Shown one piece after another: positions 17,508 to 25,507 of a DNA stretch of 64,000 nucleotides. The notes beneath the pieces are model-generated. The model did not search any database. It worked only from the letters and a program-made list of their open reading frames with translations, and had not been told where the DNA came from. Position numbers and translations under genes: made by a program. The stretch's first letter is position 1. The number at the start of each line of letters is the position of its first letter. Source of the DNA: Pelosinus fermentans DSM 17108 (lineage in GTDB: Bacteria; Bacillota; Negativicutes; DSM-13327); NCBI RefSeq assembly GCF_000271485.2, contig NZ_AKVN02000001.1, positions 1,616,001 to 1,680,000 on the forward strand, given 5' to 3'.

Positions 17508-18058
17508 ATTTGAAAAAGTTTTTATCAATGACTTTTGTTGCCTTGGCAGTGTTTGGATTATCAGTAGGACAATCTTTTGCTGCCGGATTCCAGGAATATC
17601 CCGTTGGTGATGACATCGAAGTGCCGGAAGCAGGGTTTAAAGTTGCTCTTGTTTATTTTCAGCCAGTAGAAATGGTGCCAGCAGGTATGGGATTGTCGCC
17701 TGATAAGTCAGATATTCATCTGGAAACAGATATTGCAGCTATTGAAGGCAATAATACCGGTTATGGTGTTGCTGAATTTATTCCTAATTTGACTGTACAT
17801 TACAAATTAACGAAGAAAGGTACTGGAGAAGTGATCGAAGGTACTCTTATGCCGATGAATGCCAGTGATGGACCACACTATGGTGCGAATATCAAAATGA
17901 AGGGTGCCGGTACATATGATGCAGCCTTTACAATTGAGAGCCCAAATCGCCAAAATTACTTGTTGCATGTTGATAAAGAAACAGGCGTTGAAGGTCGTTT
18001 CTGGACCAAACCAGTAGTTCTACATTGGGATTTCGACTATATTCCTAGAAGTTGGTAA
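17504..18058 (+). CDS. P19/Tp34-family periplasmic iron/copper-binding protein
   Basis: The 184-residue product has a cleavable signal (LSVGQSFAAGF) and a beta-sandwich of the P19/Tp34/FtrA family. Family metal ligands are recognisable in VEMVPAGMG, DIHLETDIAA and LMPMNASDGPHYGANIKM. P19 from Campylobacter is a copper- and iron-binding periplasmic partner of FTR1 permeases. The start overlaps the FTR1 stop, with GGGAGGT upstream, so the two are translationally coupled. A terminator follows, so downstream genes may be partly separately transcribed or reached by readthrough. Confidence 0.92.
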   Translation: MNLKKFLSMTFVALAVFGLSVGQSFAAGFQEYPVGDDIEVPEAGFKVALVYFQPVEMVPAGMGLSPDKSDIHLETDIAAIEGNNTGYGVAEFIPNLTVHYKLTKKGTGEVIEGTLMPMNASDGPHYGANIKMKGAGTYDAAFTIESPNRQNYLLHVDKETGVEGRFWTKPVVLHWDFDYIPRSW

Positions 18059-18071
18059 AAAAAAAACTGGC

Positions 18072-18100
18072 GGTCCGGGATGATTTCCCGGACCTTTTTT
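18072..18100 (+). terminator. Terminator within the iron gene cluster
   Basis: GGTCCGGGA and TCCCGGACC pair around TGATT-like loop bases and are followed by six T residues. It separates FTR1-P19 from the remaining cluster genes and may set higher expression of the first two. Confidence 0.9.
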
Positions 18101-18129
18101 ATAATTTAAGAATTTCATAATGTCCCGAT

Positions 18130-18186
18130 CCTTGCACACAGAGAAAAATATTCTAGGGTGTGCTTTGTGTCTTTATAGTTCAAAAG
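18130..18186. repeat. Degenerate dispersed repeat, CTTTGTG type (copy 4)
   Basis: CACACAGAGAAAAATATTC and GTGTGCTTTGTGTCTTTATAG followed by TTCAAAAGG keep the outline of the repeat family but with several mismatches and a very short centre. Confidence 0.45.
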
Positions 18187-18238
18187 GATGTAAGGCTATT
18201 TTAGTATAGTTAGAAAATTAAAATGAAAGGAGAACAAT

Positions 18239-19501
18239 ATGCTGCAAAGTATACTGCAAAACATGATACCGACCATGCAGAATTTAGCCATTGCTTTTAT
18301 CCCTTTAGCGATGTTGCTGGCTCTGGCTAGTAAGGATGAGTCGGGAGCGTTTAAAAAGTGGATTTGGCGCGGGATCCTTTGGGGAATCATGGGTGCCGCT
18401 TTTATTGCAACGGTAAGGTTAGGTACAAAAGCTGTAAAGCGGGAAGTGTATGAAGGTTTGGTTCTTATATTGGGGCTGATAGGCGAAATGTCACTGCTGG
18501 GATTTCTGTGGTGGAATGTTAGACAGGGGATTTCTCTAGATAAGTATAAGTTCGCAGGTGGTGCTTCTTGTATTGCTGCTGCTGCCCTGCTGCTGTATCA
18601 TGGATTGGATTTTATTCTTTTTCCCATTGAGATGATTACCTTCACCAATGAGATCATCAGCCTAGAGTTTCTCATGAAAATGATTGGATTTTTGTTAGGA
18701 GGGCTTTTGACCTGGTTGACGGGCCTGGCAATTATCCGAGCTGCAAGTATTTTGCCGACTCAAAGGATCATTGCTATTCTTGCGGCGCAGCTTTTGGTGG
18801 TTATGGCGAAGCAAGCTCTTATTGTAGTGCAGATCATGGCCGTAAGAAAAATTTTCTTAACCACGAAACAAATGACGCCAATTATAGGACCTTTGATTAA
18901 TCATCAAGTTTGGTTCTTATATGCACTTCTTGCAGTTACATTGCTTTTGCCAGTGGTGCTGATCTTGCAGCGCAAGCCGGAAAAGCCTATAGGGCTTAAT
19001 CCTGCGCAATACAGAAAAATACTAATGCAGACTCGCAGGAAAATGCGCTGGAGCGGAGCGTTAGCTTTAGGTGTATGTGCTATGTTTCTGGTTTCAAGCG
19101 TTGGTATGGTATATGCCGATGAAAAAGTTGAAATTGTTCCAGCAGTGGCCGTAGTTGCCGAAGGGGAGCAAATTCGTATTCCTCTGGAAAAAGTTGATGA
19201 TGGGCATTTACACCGCTTTTCGTATCGCTCATCAACAGGCGAAACCGTACGGTTTATCGTGATTAAAAAAAGTGGTTCCGCTTATGGTGTTGGACTGGAT
19301 GCTTGTGAGATTTGCGGACCAACAGGTTATTTTGAACGGGATAATCAGGTGATTTGCATGTTGTGCGATGTTGTAATGAATACAGCAACCATCGGTTTTA
19401 AAGGCGGATGTAATCCAATTCCCCTGGCATATAAGGTAAGTGAAGGAAAAATGAACGTACCTTTAGAGGCTTTAGAGCAAGAAAAGAGTCGATTTAAGTA
19501 A
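18239..19501 (+). CDS. DUF2318 Fe-S-type membrane protein of the FTR1-P19 system
   Basis: The 420-residue product has about seven to eight transmembrane segments (residues about 10-290) and a C-terminal periplasmic DUF2318 domain. The domain contains LDACEICGPTGYFERDNQVICMLCDVVMN, two CXXC-type pairs (CEIC and CMLC), followed by KGGCNPIPLAYKV. The pattern matches the Campylobacter Cj1660-like component of the FTR1-P19 system. The cysteines may bind a metal or cluster and carry electrons for iron reduction; that role is inference. The ribosome site AAAGGAG precedes the ATG. It starts 180 bases after P19. Confidence 0.85.
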   Translation: MLQSILQNMIPTMQNLAIAFIPLAMLLALASKDESGAFKKWIWRGILWGIMGAAFIATVRLGTKAVKREVYEGLVLILGLIGEMSLLGFLWWNVRQGISLDKYKFAGGASCIAAAALLLYHGLDFILFPIEMITFTNEIISLEFLMKMIGFLLGGLLTWLTGLAIIRAASILPTQRIIAILAAQLLVVMAKQALIVVQIMAVRKIFLTTKQMTPIIGPLINHQVWFLYALLAVTLLLPVVLILQRKPEKPIGLNPAQYRKILMQTRRKMRWSGALALGVCAMFLVSSVGMVYADEKVEIVPAVAVVAEGEQIRIPLEKVDDGHLHRFSYRSSTGETVRFIVIKKSGSAYGVGLDACEICGPTGYFERDNQVICMLCDVVMNTATIGFKGGCNPIPLAYKVSEGKMNVPLEALEQEKSRFK

Positions 19502-19515
19502 AGGAGGATTAAGTC

Positions 19516-20799
19516 ATGTTTTGGGAGATGCTGAAAGGAGCTCTTGTTAGGCAGAGCCGAAAGATGTTTATGGTAGCTCTTACCATTGCATTGGGCGTTT
19601 CGCTGACAACAGCCATGCTGAACGTAATGCTTGATGTAGGCGATAAGGTGAATCGGGAACTGAAAGCGTACGGAGCAAACATTACTGTAATTCCTCGGGC
19701 GGCATCCGTCTTGCGGGATGTTTATGGAATAGAAGCCAGTTCTGGAAAGACAGGGCAGTATTTGCAGGAAGCTGATGTCGGTAAGTTAAAAACTATTTTC
19801 TGGGCTAATAATATTGTTGCATTTTCTCCTTTACTCGAAACGAAGGCTACTGTCGGTTCAGATGATATAACCGTAGTAGGGACCTGGTTTAACCGGCCAT
19901 TAGAGCTGCCTACAGGTGAAGTTGTGGAGACCGGAATTAAAGAACTAAAATCCTGGTGGGCAGTTGAGGGAAATTGGATCAATGATACTGACATTAAGGG
20001 AGCAATGGTTGGTTCTACATTAGCGCGAAAATTAAACCTTCAAATCGGTGATTCGGTGGAGATTGCCTTGCCAGGAGGTACCCAGCGGGAAGCGCTGACT
20101 GTGCAGGGGATTTTTAATAGCGGCGGTGCTGAAGATGATCAAATTTTTGTGACCCTGCCTTTTGTTCAGCAAGGACTAAACCTTCCTGGTAAAATTGGCA
20201 AAATAGAAGTAAGCGCTATAACGACGCCAGAGAATGATTTAGCCCGCAAAGCAGCCCATGATCCAAAAAGTCTTTCCCTGAAAGAATGGGAAACCTGGTA
20301 TTGTACAGCTTATGTAAGTTCAATTGCTTATCAAATCGAAGAAGCTGTTGGCGATTCCCGTGCCAAGCCAGTTCGGCAGGTTGCTGAATCAGAGGGGACG
20401 ATTCTGCAAAAGACACAGCTGTTAATGCTATTGATCACAGGGCTCAGCTTAGCTGGATCAGCTCTGGGGATCTCCAATCTTTTAATGGCTAATATTATGG
20501 AACGCAGTCGGGAGTTTGGTTTGCTTAAAGCACTTGGTGCAACCGATCGGGATGTTTTACTGCTGACTCTCACGGAAATTATGACAACGGGTTTAGTTGG
20601 TGGTATTGCAGGCTATTTTTTAGGCTTGGGATTTGCTCAAATTATTGGTCACAATGTATTTGGTACCGCCGTTGCAATTAATGCAATGGTCATTCCTTGG
20701 GTCATTATTTCAGTAATTCTAATTACTTTGGTCGGTAGCCTTCCGGCTATGCGAATGCTTTTATCGCTGCGTCCGGCAGCAGTACTTCATGGCAGGTGA
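19516..20799 (+). CDS. MacB/FtsX-like ABC permease, first subunit
   Basis: The 427-residue product has the MacB/FtsX layout: one N-terminal transmembrane helix (KMFMVALTIALGVSLTTAML), a large extracytoplasmic domain (residues about 50-290) and three C-terminal helices with the SREFGLLKALGATDRDVLLL coupling helix. In the Campylobacter-type FTR1-P19 cluster two such permeases follow the DUF2318 gene. They are mechanotransmission-type ABC proteins and probably act on periplasmic partners rather than moving iron directly (inference). It starts 14 bases after the previous stop and overlaps the next gene by four bases. Confidence 0.85.
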   Translation: MFWEMLKGALVRQSRKMFMVALTIALGVSLTTAMLNVMLDVGDKVNRELKAYGANITVIPRAASVLRDVYGIEASSGKTGQYLQEADVGKLKTIFWANNIVAFSPLLETKATVGSDDITVVGTWFNRPLELPTGEVVETGIKELKSWWAVEGNWINDTDIKGAMVGSTLARKLNLQIGDSVEIALPGGTQREALTVQGIFNSGGAEDDQIFVTLPFVQQGLNLPGKIGKIEVSAITTPENDLARKAAHDPKSLSLKEWETWYCTAYVSSIAYQIEEAVGDSRAKPVRQVAESEGTILQKTQLLMLLITGLSLAGSALGISNLLMANIMERSREFGLLKALGATDRDVLLLTLTEIMTTGLVGGIAGYFLGLGFAQIIGHNVFGTAVAINAMVIPWVIISVILITLVGSLPAMRMLLSLRPAAVLHGR

Positions 20800-21935
20800 T
20801 AAAGATGACAAAATATTCAATGTACACGAAGATGATCTGGAATGCCTTGCTTCGCCGTCGGTCTCGCATGTTGATTGCATTATTGGCTGTGGCGATTGGC
20901 GCGACTGTCGTATCAGGGCTTGTTACCATTTATTATGATGTTCCTAGGCAAATGGGCAGGGAGTTTCGCTCCTATGGTGCTAATTTATTGTTAACGCCAG
21001 ATGGTGATCAACAGGTGATGGCGCAAAACCTGGTTGCCAATGCGACTACGCTTTTGCCCTCAGATAAGCTAATTGGCATTGCCCCATATTTGTATGATCG
21101 TATTAAGCTAAATGAACAGCCTTTTCTAGTTGCAGGTACGCATTTCCAGGCTGTAAAGAAAGTAAGCCCTTACTGGCAGATCCGTGGTGAGTGGCCAGCG
21201 GATCAGTCTGAGGATATCGTGATTGGTGCTGAAGTGGCAGAACGATTAGAAATTGAACCAGGACAGCAAGTGACTCTCGCGGCAGCTGGCAGCGAAACTG
21301 AAAAGAAAGTGAAAGTTGCTGGCATTCTTCGGACAGGGGGTTCGGAAGAAAACTTTATTTTTCTTGATCTGTCTTTGCTCCAACAGATGTTGAAAAAGGA
21401 AGGTGTGATTAGTATTGCTCAGGTCAGCATTACGGCTAATGAGGCAGAACTAAACACATTAACACAACAAATTGGAGAGCAAGTTCCTGGTGTGGCACCG
21501 CGTTTAGTGAAACAGGTGACCCAGTCGGAGCAGACGGTTCTTGGAAAGCTGCAGGCGTTGGTTTATCTAGTCACAATTGTAGTATTGCTGCTTACTCTAA
21601 TTTGTGTAGCTACAACGATGATGGCAGTTGTTACAGAGCGGCGTAAAGAGATTGGTTTAAAGAAAGCGCTGGGTGCGGAAAATCGCAGCATTATCCTTGA
21701 GTTTTTAGGGGAAGGTCTGGCATTAGGAGCCTTAGGCGGTCTGCTGGGAACGATTTTAGGTTTCTTTTTTGCTCAAGCGGTAAGTGTCAACGTTTTTGGC
21801 AGGATGATTTCATTTCAGCCCTTGATTGCGCTATTAGCATTGGTTGTTTCTATAGCAGTTACCGGCTTAGCATGCCTAATCCCGGTAAAAATTGCAACGG
21901 AAGTTGAACCAGCGATTGTACTCAGAGGCGAGTAG
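20796..21935 (+). CDS. MacB/FtsX-like ABC permease, second subunit
   Basis: The 379-residue product is a paralogue of the preceding permease: N-terminal helix (RMLIALLAVAIGATVVSGLVTIY), extracytoplasmic domain and three C-terminal helices, with the coupling helix TERRKEIGLKKALGAENRSI. Both permeases share the motif YGANxxxTP/IPR after the first helix (SYGANLLLTPDGD here). The pair probably forms a heterodimer bound by the ATPase that follows. The start overlaps the upstream stop (GTGATAAAGATG region, coupled translation). Confidence 0.85.
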   Translation: MIKMTKYSMYTKMIWNALLRRRSRMLIALLAVAIGATVVSGLVTIYYDVPRQMGREFRSYGANLLLTPDGDQQVMAQNLVANATTLLPSDKLIGIAPYLYDRIKLNEQPFLVAGTHFQAVKKVSPYWQIRGEWPADQSEDIVIGAEVAERLEIEPGQQVTLAAAGSETEKKVKVAGILRTGGSEENFIFLDLSLLQQMLKKEGVISIAQVSITANEAELNTLTQQIGEQVPGVAPRLVKQVTQSEQTVLGKLQALVYLVTIVVLLLTLICVATTMMAVVTERRKEIGLKKALGAENRSIILEFLGEGLALGALGGLLGTILGFFFAQAVSVNVFGRMISFQPLIALLALVVSIAVTGLACLIPVKIATEVEPAIVLRGE

Positions 21936-21950
21936 AGGAGGTTAATGAAT

Positions 21951-22640
21951 ATGAGTTTACTAGAATTGCATAATGTATCGATGATTTATGGAAGTGTGAA
22001 GGCCCTTCAAGGGATTGATTTAACAGTAGAAAAGGGTGAATGGCTGGCACTGATGGGGCCATCCGGATCTGGTAAGACGACCCTAATGAACATAATCGGT
22101 TGTATGGATAAAGCCTCCACAGGATCCATTGTTTTGGACGGTGTAGATTTTACCGATGTTACTGCAGGGAACCTGACAATGCTCAGGCGAGATAAAATCG
22201 GACTGGTATTTCAGCAGTTTCATCTGATTCCTTATTTAACAGCAGTAGAAAATCTGATGGTAGCTCAATATTATCATAGTATGCCTGACGAACAAGAAGC
22301 CTTAGTGGCTTTAGAGAGGGTTGGACTCAAAGAAAGGGCTCGTCATTTGCCTAGCCAGCTTTCTGGCGGCGAACAGCAGCGGGTGTGTATTGCTCGCGCT
22401 CTAATTAACTATCCTATGTTGATCTTAGCCGATGAACCAACGGGTAATTTGGATGAAACCAATGCTAAAATTGTATTAGAATTTTTTCAGCAGCTTCATC
22501 GCGAAGGGCATACCATTATTATGGTTACCCATGATCCGAAAGTTGCCGAGCTGGCTGAACGGTGCATCGTCTTGGAGCATGGCCGCATAGCCAATCGGAA
22601 AGACCGTAGAATCGTCTGCAGGGAGGAAGAAGTCTCATGA
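21951..22640 (+). CDS. MacB/LolD-type ABC ATPase
   Basis: The 229-residue ATPase has Walker A GPSGSGKTT, Q-loop GLVFQQFHLIPYLT, signature QLSGGEQQRVCIARAL, Walker B LILADEPTGNLD and the H-loop VTHD. The QFHLIPYLTAVENL stretch is characteristic of the LolD/MacB group. The ATG at 21951 is preferred over the ATG at 21945 because GAGGAGG (21935-21941) is only three bases from the latter. It energises the two permeases upstream. Its stop overlaps the next gene's start (22637). Confidence 0.9.
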   Translation: MSLLELHNVSMIYGSVKALQGIDLTVEKGEWLALMGPSGSGKTTLMNIIGCMDKASTGSIVLDGVDFTDVTAGNLTMLRRDKIGLVFQQFHLIPYLTAVENLMVAQYYHSMPDEQEALVALERVGLKERARHLPSQLSGGEQQRVCIARALINYPMLILADEPTGNLDETNAKIVLEFFQQLHREGHTIIMVTHDPKVAELAERCIVLEHGRIANRKDRRIVCREEEVS

Positions 22641-23104
22641 GAAGATGGTTATGCATGGCTGCAGCAGGAGTATTAATCGGGCTTCTCCTTACTGGCTGCA
22701 GTAGTAATCAAAAAGCGAATACTGTTCACAATGACAGCAGCCATAGTGAGCATAGCCACAGTTATAAGGATGGCACCTATACAGCTAAAAGCAGCCCTGA
22801 TGAACGGGGAGCAGTAGGTGAAATAACCCTTACTATTCAGCAGGGGAAAATCGCTAAGGCAGATTATCGAGGAATTCAAAAAGATGGTAAGGTCAAGGAT
22901 ATAGATTATGGAAAGACGAGTGGGAAAATTGAAAATCCTGAATTTTATCAGAAAGCGCAGCAAGGGGTAAAAGGTGCAGCTGCCTATGGGCCCAAGCTGA
23001 TAGAAACGCAAAATATCGATCAGGTAGATTCTATTTCAGGAGCAACCGTTTCTCATAAGCAATTTACTGAAGCTGCAAAATCAGCATTAGATCAGGCAAA
23101 ATGA
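22637..23104 (+). CDS. FMN-binding-domain lipoprotein closing the iron operon
   Basis: The 155-residue product has a lipoprotein signal (LLLTGC, C21), a His/Ser-rich linker (H31, H36, H39, H41) and an FMN_bind domain. The domain ends in VDSISGATVSHKQFTEAA, where T137 in SGAT is the expected site of covalent FMN attachment by ApbE. Extracytoplasmic flavinylated proteins carry electrons. In the related Campylobacter cluster the last genes encode thioredoxin-like proteins, so here a flavoprotein may supply electrons to DUF2318/P19 instead (inference). The gene overlaps the ATPase gene by four bases. No apbE is in the window. Confidence 0.88.
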   Translation: MRRWLCMAAAGVLIGLLLTGCSSNQKANTVHNDSSHSEHSHSYKDGTYTAKSSPDERGAVGEITLTIQQGKIAKADYRGIQKDGKVKDIDYGKTSGKIENPEFYQKAQQGVKGAAAYGPKLIETQNIDQVDSISGATVSHKQFTEAAKSALDQAK

Positions 23105-23120
23105 TCACTTTTCTTTTCAA

Positions 23121-23170
23121 AAAAAATAAGCGAAGGAAATCGTAAAATCGATTTTCTTCGCTTATTTTTT
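23121..23170 (+). terminator. Terminator of the iron operon
   Basis: AAAAAATAAGCGAAG pairs with CTTCGCTTATTTTTT, with inner pairing of GAAATCG/CGATTTT. It lies 17 bases after the stop. Confidence 0.85.
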
Positions 23171-23249
23171 GCTATGCTAAATTTTGAATTAAAAAGCATA
23201 ATTCATAATGCGCGTTTTGCGGCACGGAAAAGAGAATTCGTAAAAAAGT

Positions 23250-23399
23250 GGTGAACCGCGAAGGAATCGAAGAGATGCAAAGAACACGAAGGATAATATG
23301 AATGCTTTAACCTTCGTGTTCTTCATAGCCTTAGCGTCTTCGCGTTTCAAAAGGTTTATTTTTACGTCTCTTTTCCCTACGCCTCTACGGTTCATTTAT
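23250..23399. repeat. Dispersed repeat, CTTCGCG type, full copy with extra right arm (copy 5)
   Basis: GTGAACCGCGAAGGAATCGAAGAG (left) and AGCGTCTTCGCGTTTCAAAAGG (right) form the usual arms around AACACGAAGG...CCTTCGTGTT. A second, CTCTGCG-like right arm (CGCCTCTACGGTTCA) ends the element, so two repeat variants appear to have been joined. Confidence 0.7.
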
Positions 23400-23401
23400 G
23401 T

Positions 23402-24082
23402 TTAATGATTCCGAAATGTCTTTTTCAAGATGCCAAAAATGTTAACGAATTTGACAGGGACTTTTTTTCGGGGATATTTGTTATTGGCAGGTACCAGTTC
23501 TACAAATTCATCATCAATGACATAAACGTACTTTAGTGTTGCATACAAATCAGGTGTATTTCCTGAAATTCCAACTGCACAAATCTGTCCATGATCAAAG
23601 GTACGCTGTTTCTTTATGAGGGCTAAGTCTCCATCAAAGATTCTGGCACCTTCCATGCTGTCGCCTTCCACACGTAAGATGAAAAAGTTATGAGGCTCGC
23701 TATTTAGCCATTTACTTGGCAGATCTTCGTAATATTCAATGGACTCACGGGCTATGCAAGGTGCACCTGCAGGTATATGTCCGAGAACTGGAACGGCGTA
23801 CGTGGATGCTACTTCTACTGCATTCAGGGGGGTATCCATATTACAAGGCAGATAACCTGCTTTTATCATTAGATCTTCGAAAGAACAATTGAGATGTGGG
23901 GCTAATTTTCCTAAGGTCTGTGGGCTTGCTTTTTGTTCTCCGGACTCCATTCTGGATATCGTAGTATTGCTTACGCCTGAAAAAATTGAAAGCTGCCGCT
24001 GACTTTTAAAGCCACTATCTTCTCTTATTTTTGAAAACCATAAGCCAAAATTCTTTAGTTGTTCATTCATTTTATCGATCAT
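23402..24082 (-). CDS. LexA/CI-like repressor with S24 autopeptidase domain
   Basis: The 226-residue product has an N-terminal HTH_3 domain (SQRQLSIFSGVSNTTISRMESG, residues 28-48) and a C-terminal S24 domain. The catalytic pair is S142 (GDSMEG) and K184 (YATLKYV), and the expected Ala-Gly cleavage site is A105-G106 (GHIPAGAP). Such proteins repress until RecA-ssDNA triggers self-cleavage. The ATG at 24082 is chosen because AAGGAGGT ends 7 bases upstream; the longer GTG start lies in the ribosome site. It is divergent from a Cro-like gene, as in temperate phages, but no prophage genes are near. Confidence 0.88.
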   Translation of the reverse strand: MIDKMNEQLKNFGLWFSKIREDSGFKSQRQLSIFSGVSNTTISRMESGEQKASPQTLGKLAPHLNCSFEDLMIKAGYLPCNMDTPLNAVEVASTYAVPVLGHIPAGAPCIARESIEYYEDLPSKWLNSEPHNFFILRVEGDSMEGARIFDGDLALIKKQRTFDHGQICAVGISGNTPDLYATLKYVYVIDDEFVELVPANNKYPRKKVPVKFVNIFGILKKTFRNH

Positions 24083-24119
24083 CGTAAGCACCTCCTTGTT
24101 TAGTATAAACTTTTCTGTT

Positions 24120-24222
24120 TCGTATACGCAATAAAAAAGATGTTGCGATAACGAAATGTTTTTTAAAAAAGTTATTGCGTAAGCAATGAGGTAATGATAA
24201 GATGGTGTTGCGATGGCGATAC
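24120..24222. promoter_or_regulatory. Operator cluster between the divergent regulators
   Basis: Four related sites lie in this divergent promoter region: TATACGCAA (24123), GTTGCGATAACG (24142), the palindrome ATTGCGTAAGCAAT (24173) and GTTGCGATGGCGATAC (24205). They share a TTGCG half-site. They are the probable binding sites of one or both flanking repressors. Promoter boxes cannot be assigned with confidence. Confidence 0.55.
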
Positions 24223-24247
24223 AATCAAGAGAAGGGAGGTGTATACT

Positions 24248-24523
24248 TTGACGCGAAGAAAAGAATTAACCGTAAAACTCAATATAAAAGCATTTGAGGA
24301 AAATCAGAAAAAATATAACCTCAATGAAGAAGGGAAATGTGCCGAGTGTATGGAGATTAGTCCATCTCAGCTTTGGAAGGTGAAAACGGGTATTCATGAC
24401 CCAGGCAAGGATTTTATTGCAGGTGCATTAAAAGCGTTTCCTAACACTTCTTTTGATGAATTATTTTTTTTGCCTGGAGTGTCGCGCCAGCGAGATGAAT
24501 TCCCAAAAGATAAGGCGATATAA
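24248..24523 (+). CDS. Small Cro-like HTH protein
   Basis: The 91-residue product contains a helix-turn-helix-like stretch (NEEGKCAECMEISPSQLWKVKTG) followed by HDPGKDFIAGALKAFPNTSFDELFF, the typical end of short XRE/Cro proteins from phages. The TTG start at 24248 is 7 bases after GGGAGGT; upstream in-frame codons would start inside the operator region. It lies 15 bases before the DhaL-like gene and is probably cotranscribed with it. Confidence 0.75.
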   Translation: MTRRKELTVKLNIKAFEENQKKYNLNEEGKCAECMEISPSQLWKVKTGIHDPGKDFIAGALKAFPNTSFDELFFLPGVSRQRDEFPKDKAI

Positions 24524-24538
24524 GGAGGTGGTGATAAA

Positions 24539-25207
24539 TTGATTGTTTCGTTAACGACAGAAGAGACCAGGCAGATGTTTCTTCATCTTTCAAAGCAAAT
24601 CATTGTAAATCAGCCATTGCTAATAGAGTTAGATAAAAAGATTGGCGGCAAAGCCCATGGAGGGGAGATTGCAAAAGGTTTTAGTGCGATAATACATACT
24701 CTCTCCCAGCAAAGATCCTTTCATATTAATGATATTTTTACGGATAGTGGAATAGCAATGCTTAGCTCCAACAAAGGCTTCTCAGGTATTATTTTTGGTA
24801 CTTTATTTTTGGGTGGCGTAAGTGGAATGCCTAGTATTGATAAACTTCATGCAAAACAATTGTCCGCTATATTTGATAAAGCATTACAGACTCTTAAAGC
24901 ATGGGGAGCAGACCATATCGATGGTAAAATCATAATTCATACATTTGAATCTGCTGTTGTTGCTTTTCGTCACGGTGTCAAGGAAGGTGACACCCTTCTT
25001 CAGGCTTTACAGGTAGGTGAGATTAGTGCTAAAGAGGCTATGGAGCATTTAAAACATTATCAAACTGGTTTTGATCCTGGGATGTATAGTAGTGAAAAGG
25101 TAGTATCCTATTATGATCCTGGTGCTGTAACTGTTTGGCTTATTTTAAAATCCATGCGTGAATGGGTTGCATCATTAGAAAATGTGAGGTCGACCATGAA
25201 TGCTTAG
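24539..25207 (+). CDS. DhaL-like protein with degenerate metal site
   Basis: The 222-residue product is homologous to DhaL, the ADP-binding subunit of PTS-dependent dihydroxyacetone kinase. Family landmarks include LDKKIG...HGGEIAKGFSAI, GIAMLSSNKGFSGIIFGTLF, FESAVVAF and YYDPGAVTVWLILKSM. The canonical motif IGDADHG/IGDGDHG, whose aspartates hold Mg-ADP, reads IGGKAHG here: D32 is kept but the two later aspartates are G37 and A39. Kinase activity is therefore unlikely, and a sensor or regulatory role is possible. No dhaK or dhaM is present. The TTG start follows AAGGAGGTG by 9 bases, tied to the Cro-like gene upstream. Confidence 0.8.
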   Translation: MIVSLTTEETRQMFLHLSKQIIVNQPLLIELDKKIGGKAHGGEIAKGFSAIIHTLSQQRSFHINDIFTDSGIAMLSSNKGFSGIIFGTLFLGGVSGMPSIDKLHAKQLSAIFDKALQTLKAWGADHIDGKIIIHTFESAVVAFRHGVKEGDTLLQALQVGEISAKEAMEHLKHYQTGFDPGMYSSEKVVSYYDPGAVTVWLILKSMREWVASLENVRSTMNA

Positions 25208-25251
25208 CTCCAAGGAAAAGAAAGGAATTATGAGATGATGTTTGTTTGTTA

Positions 25252-25287
25252 GACTCTCTACTTTGAATAAGTAGAGAGCTTTTTTCT
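25252..25287 (+). terminator. Rho-independent terminator
   Basis: CTCTCTAC and GTAGAGAG pair across a 9-base loop and are followed by CTTTTTTCTT. Confidence 0.85.
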
Positions 25288-25331
25288 TACTATAAGAATG
25301 TATAAGTTTTGGAGGATGAAAGTAACATATA

Positions 25332-25402
25332 TCTGTCATTGCGAGCAGTAGCGAAGCAATCTCTTAGCAAGAGATTGCTTCGCTATCACTCGCAATGACA
25401 GA
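25332..25402. repeat. CATTGCGAG-type palindromic repeat
   Basis: TCTGTCATTGCGAG at the left pairs with CTCGCAATGACAGA at the right, and inside AGCGAAGCAATCTCTTAGC mirrors AAGAGATTGCTTCGCT. The near-perfect palindrome of 71 bases resembles the TCATTGCGAG...CTCGCAATGA repeats scattered in many bacterial genomes. It carries no gene. Confidence 0.85.
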
Positions 25403-25448
25403 GGACGAGCGTTTTTCTTATTTAATATGCTAAGATTAAGAAAGCGAT

Positions 25449-25493
25449 AAAAAGGTCGTCCCAAAGCTTTCGCCTTATGGGACGACCTTTTTA
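25449..25493. terminator. Terminator for the minus-strand lipoprotein gene
   Basis: AAAAAGGTCGTCCCA and TGGGACGACCTTTTT form a long symmetrical stem that could work in both directions. It lies just after the stop of the minus-strand gene. Confidence 0.85.
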
Positions 25494-25507
25494 CTTATTT
25501 GTATTGC

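Noticed and set aside
23402-25207. Prophage start based on LexA/CI-like and Cro-like genes
   Set aside because: No integrase, terminase, capsid or tail genes flank it, and the next gene is DhaL-like.
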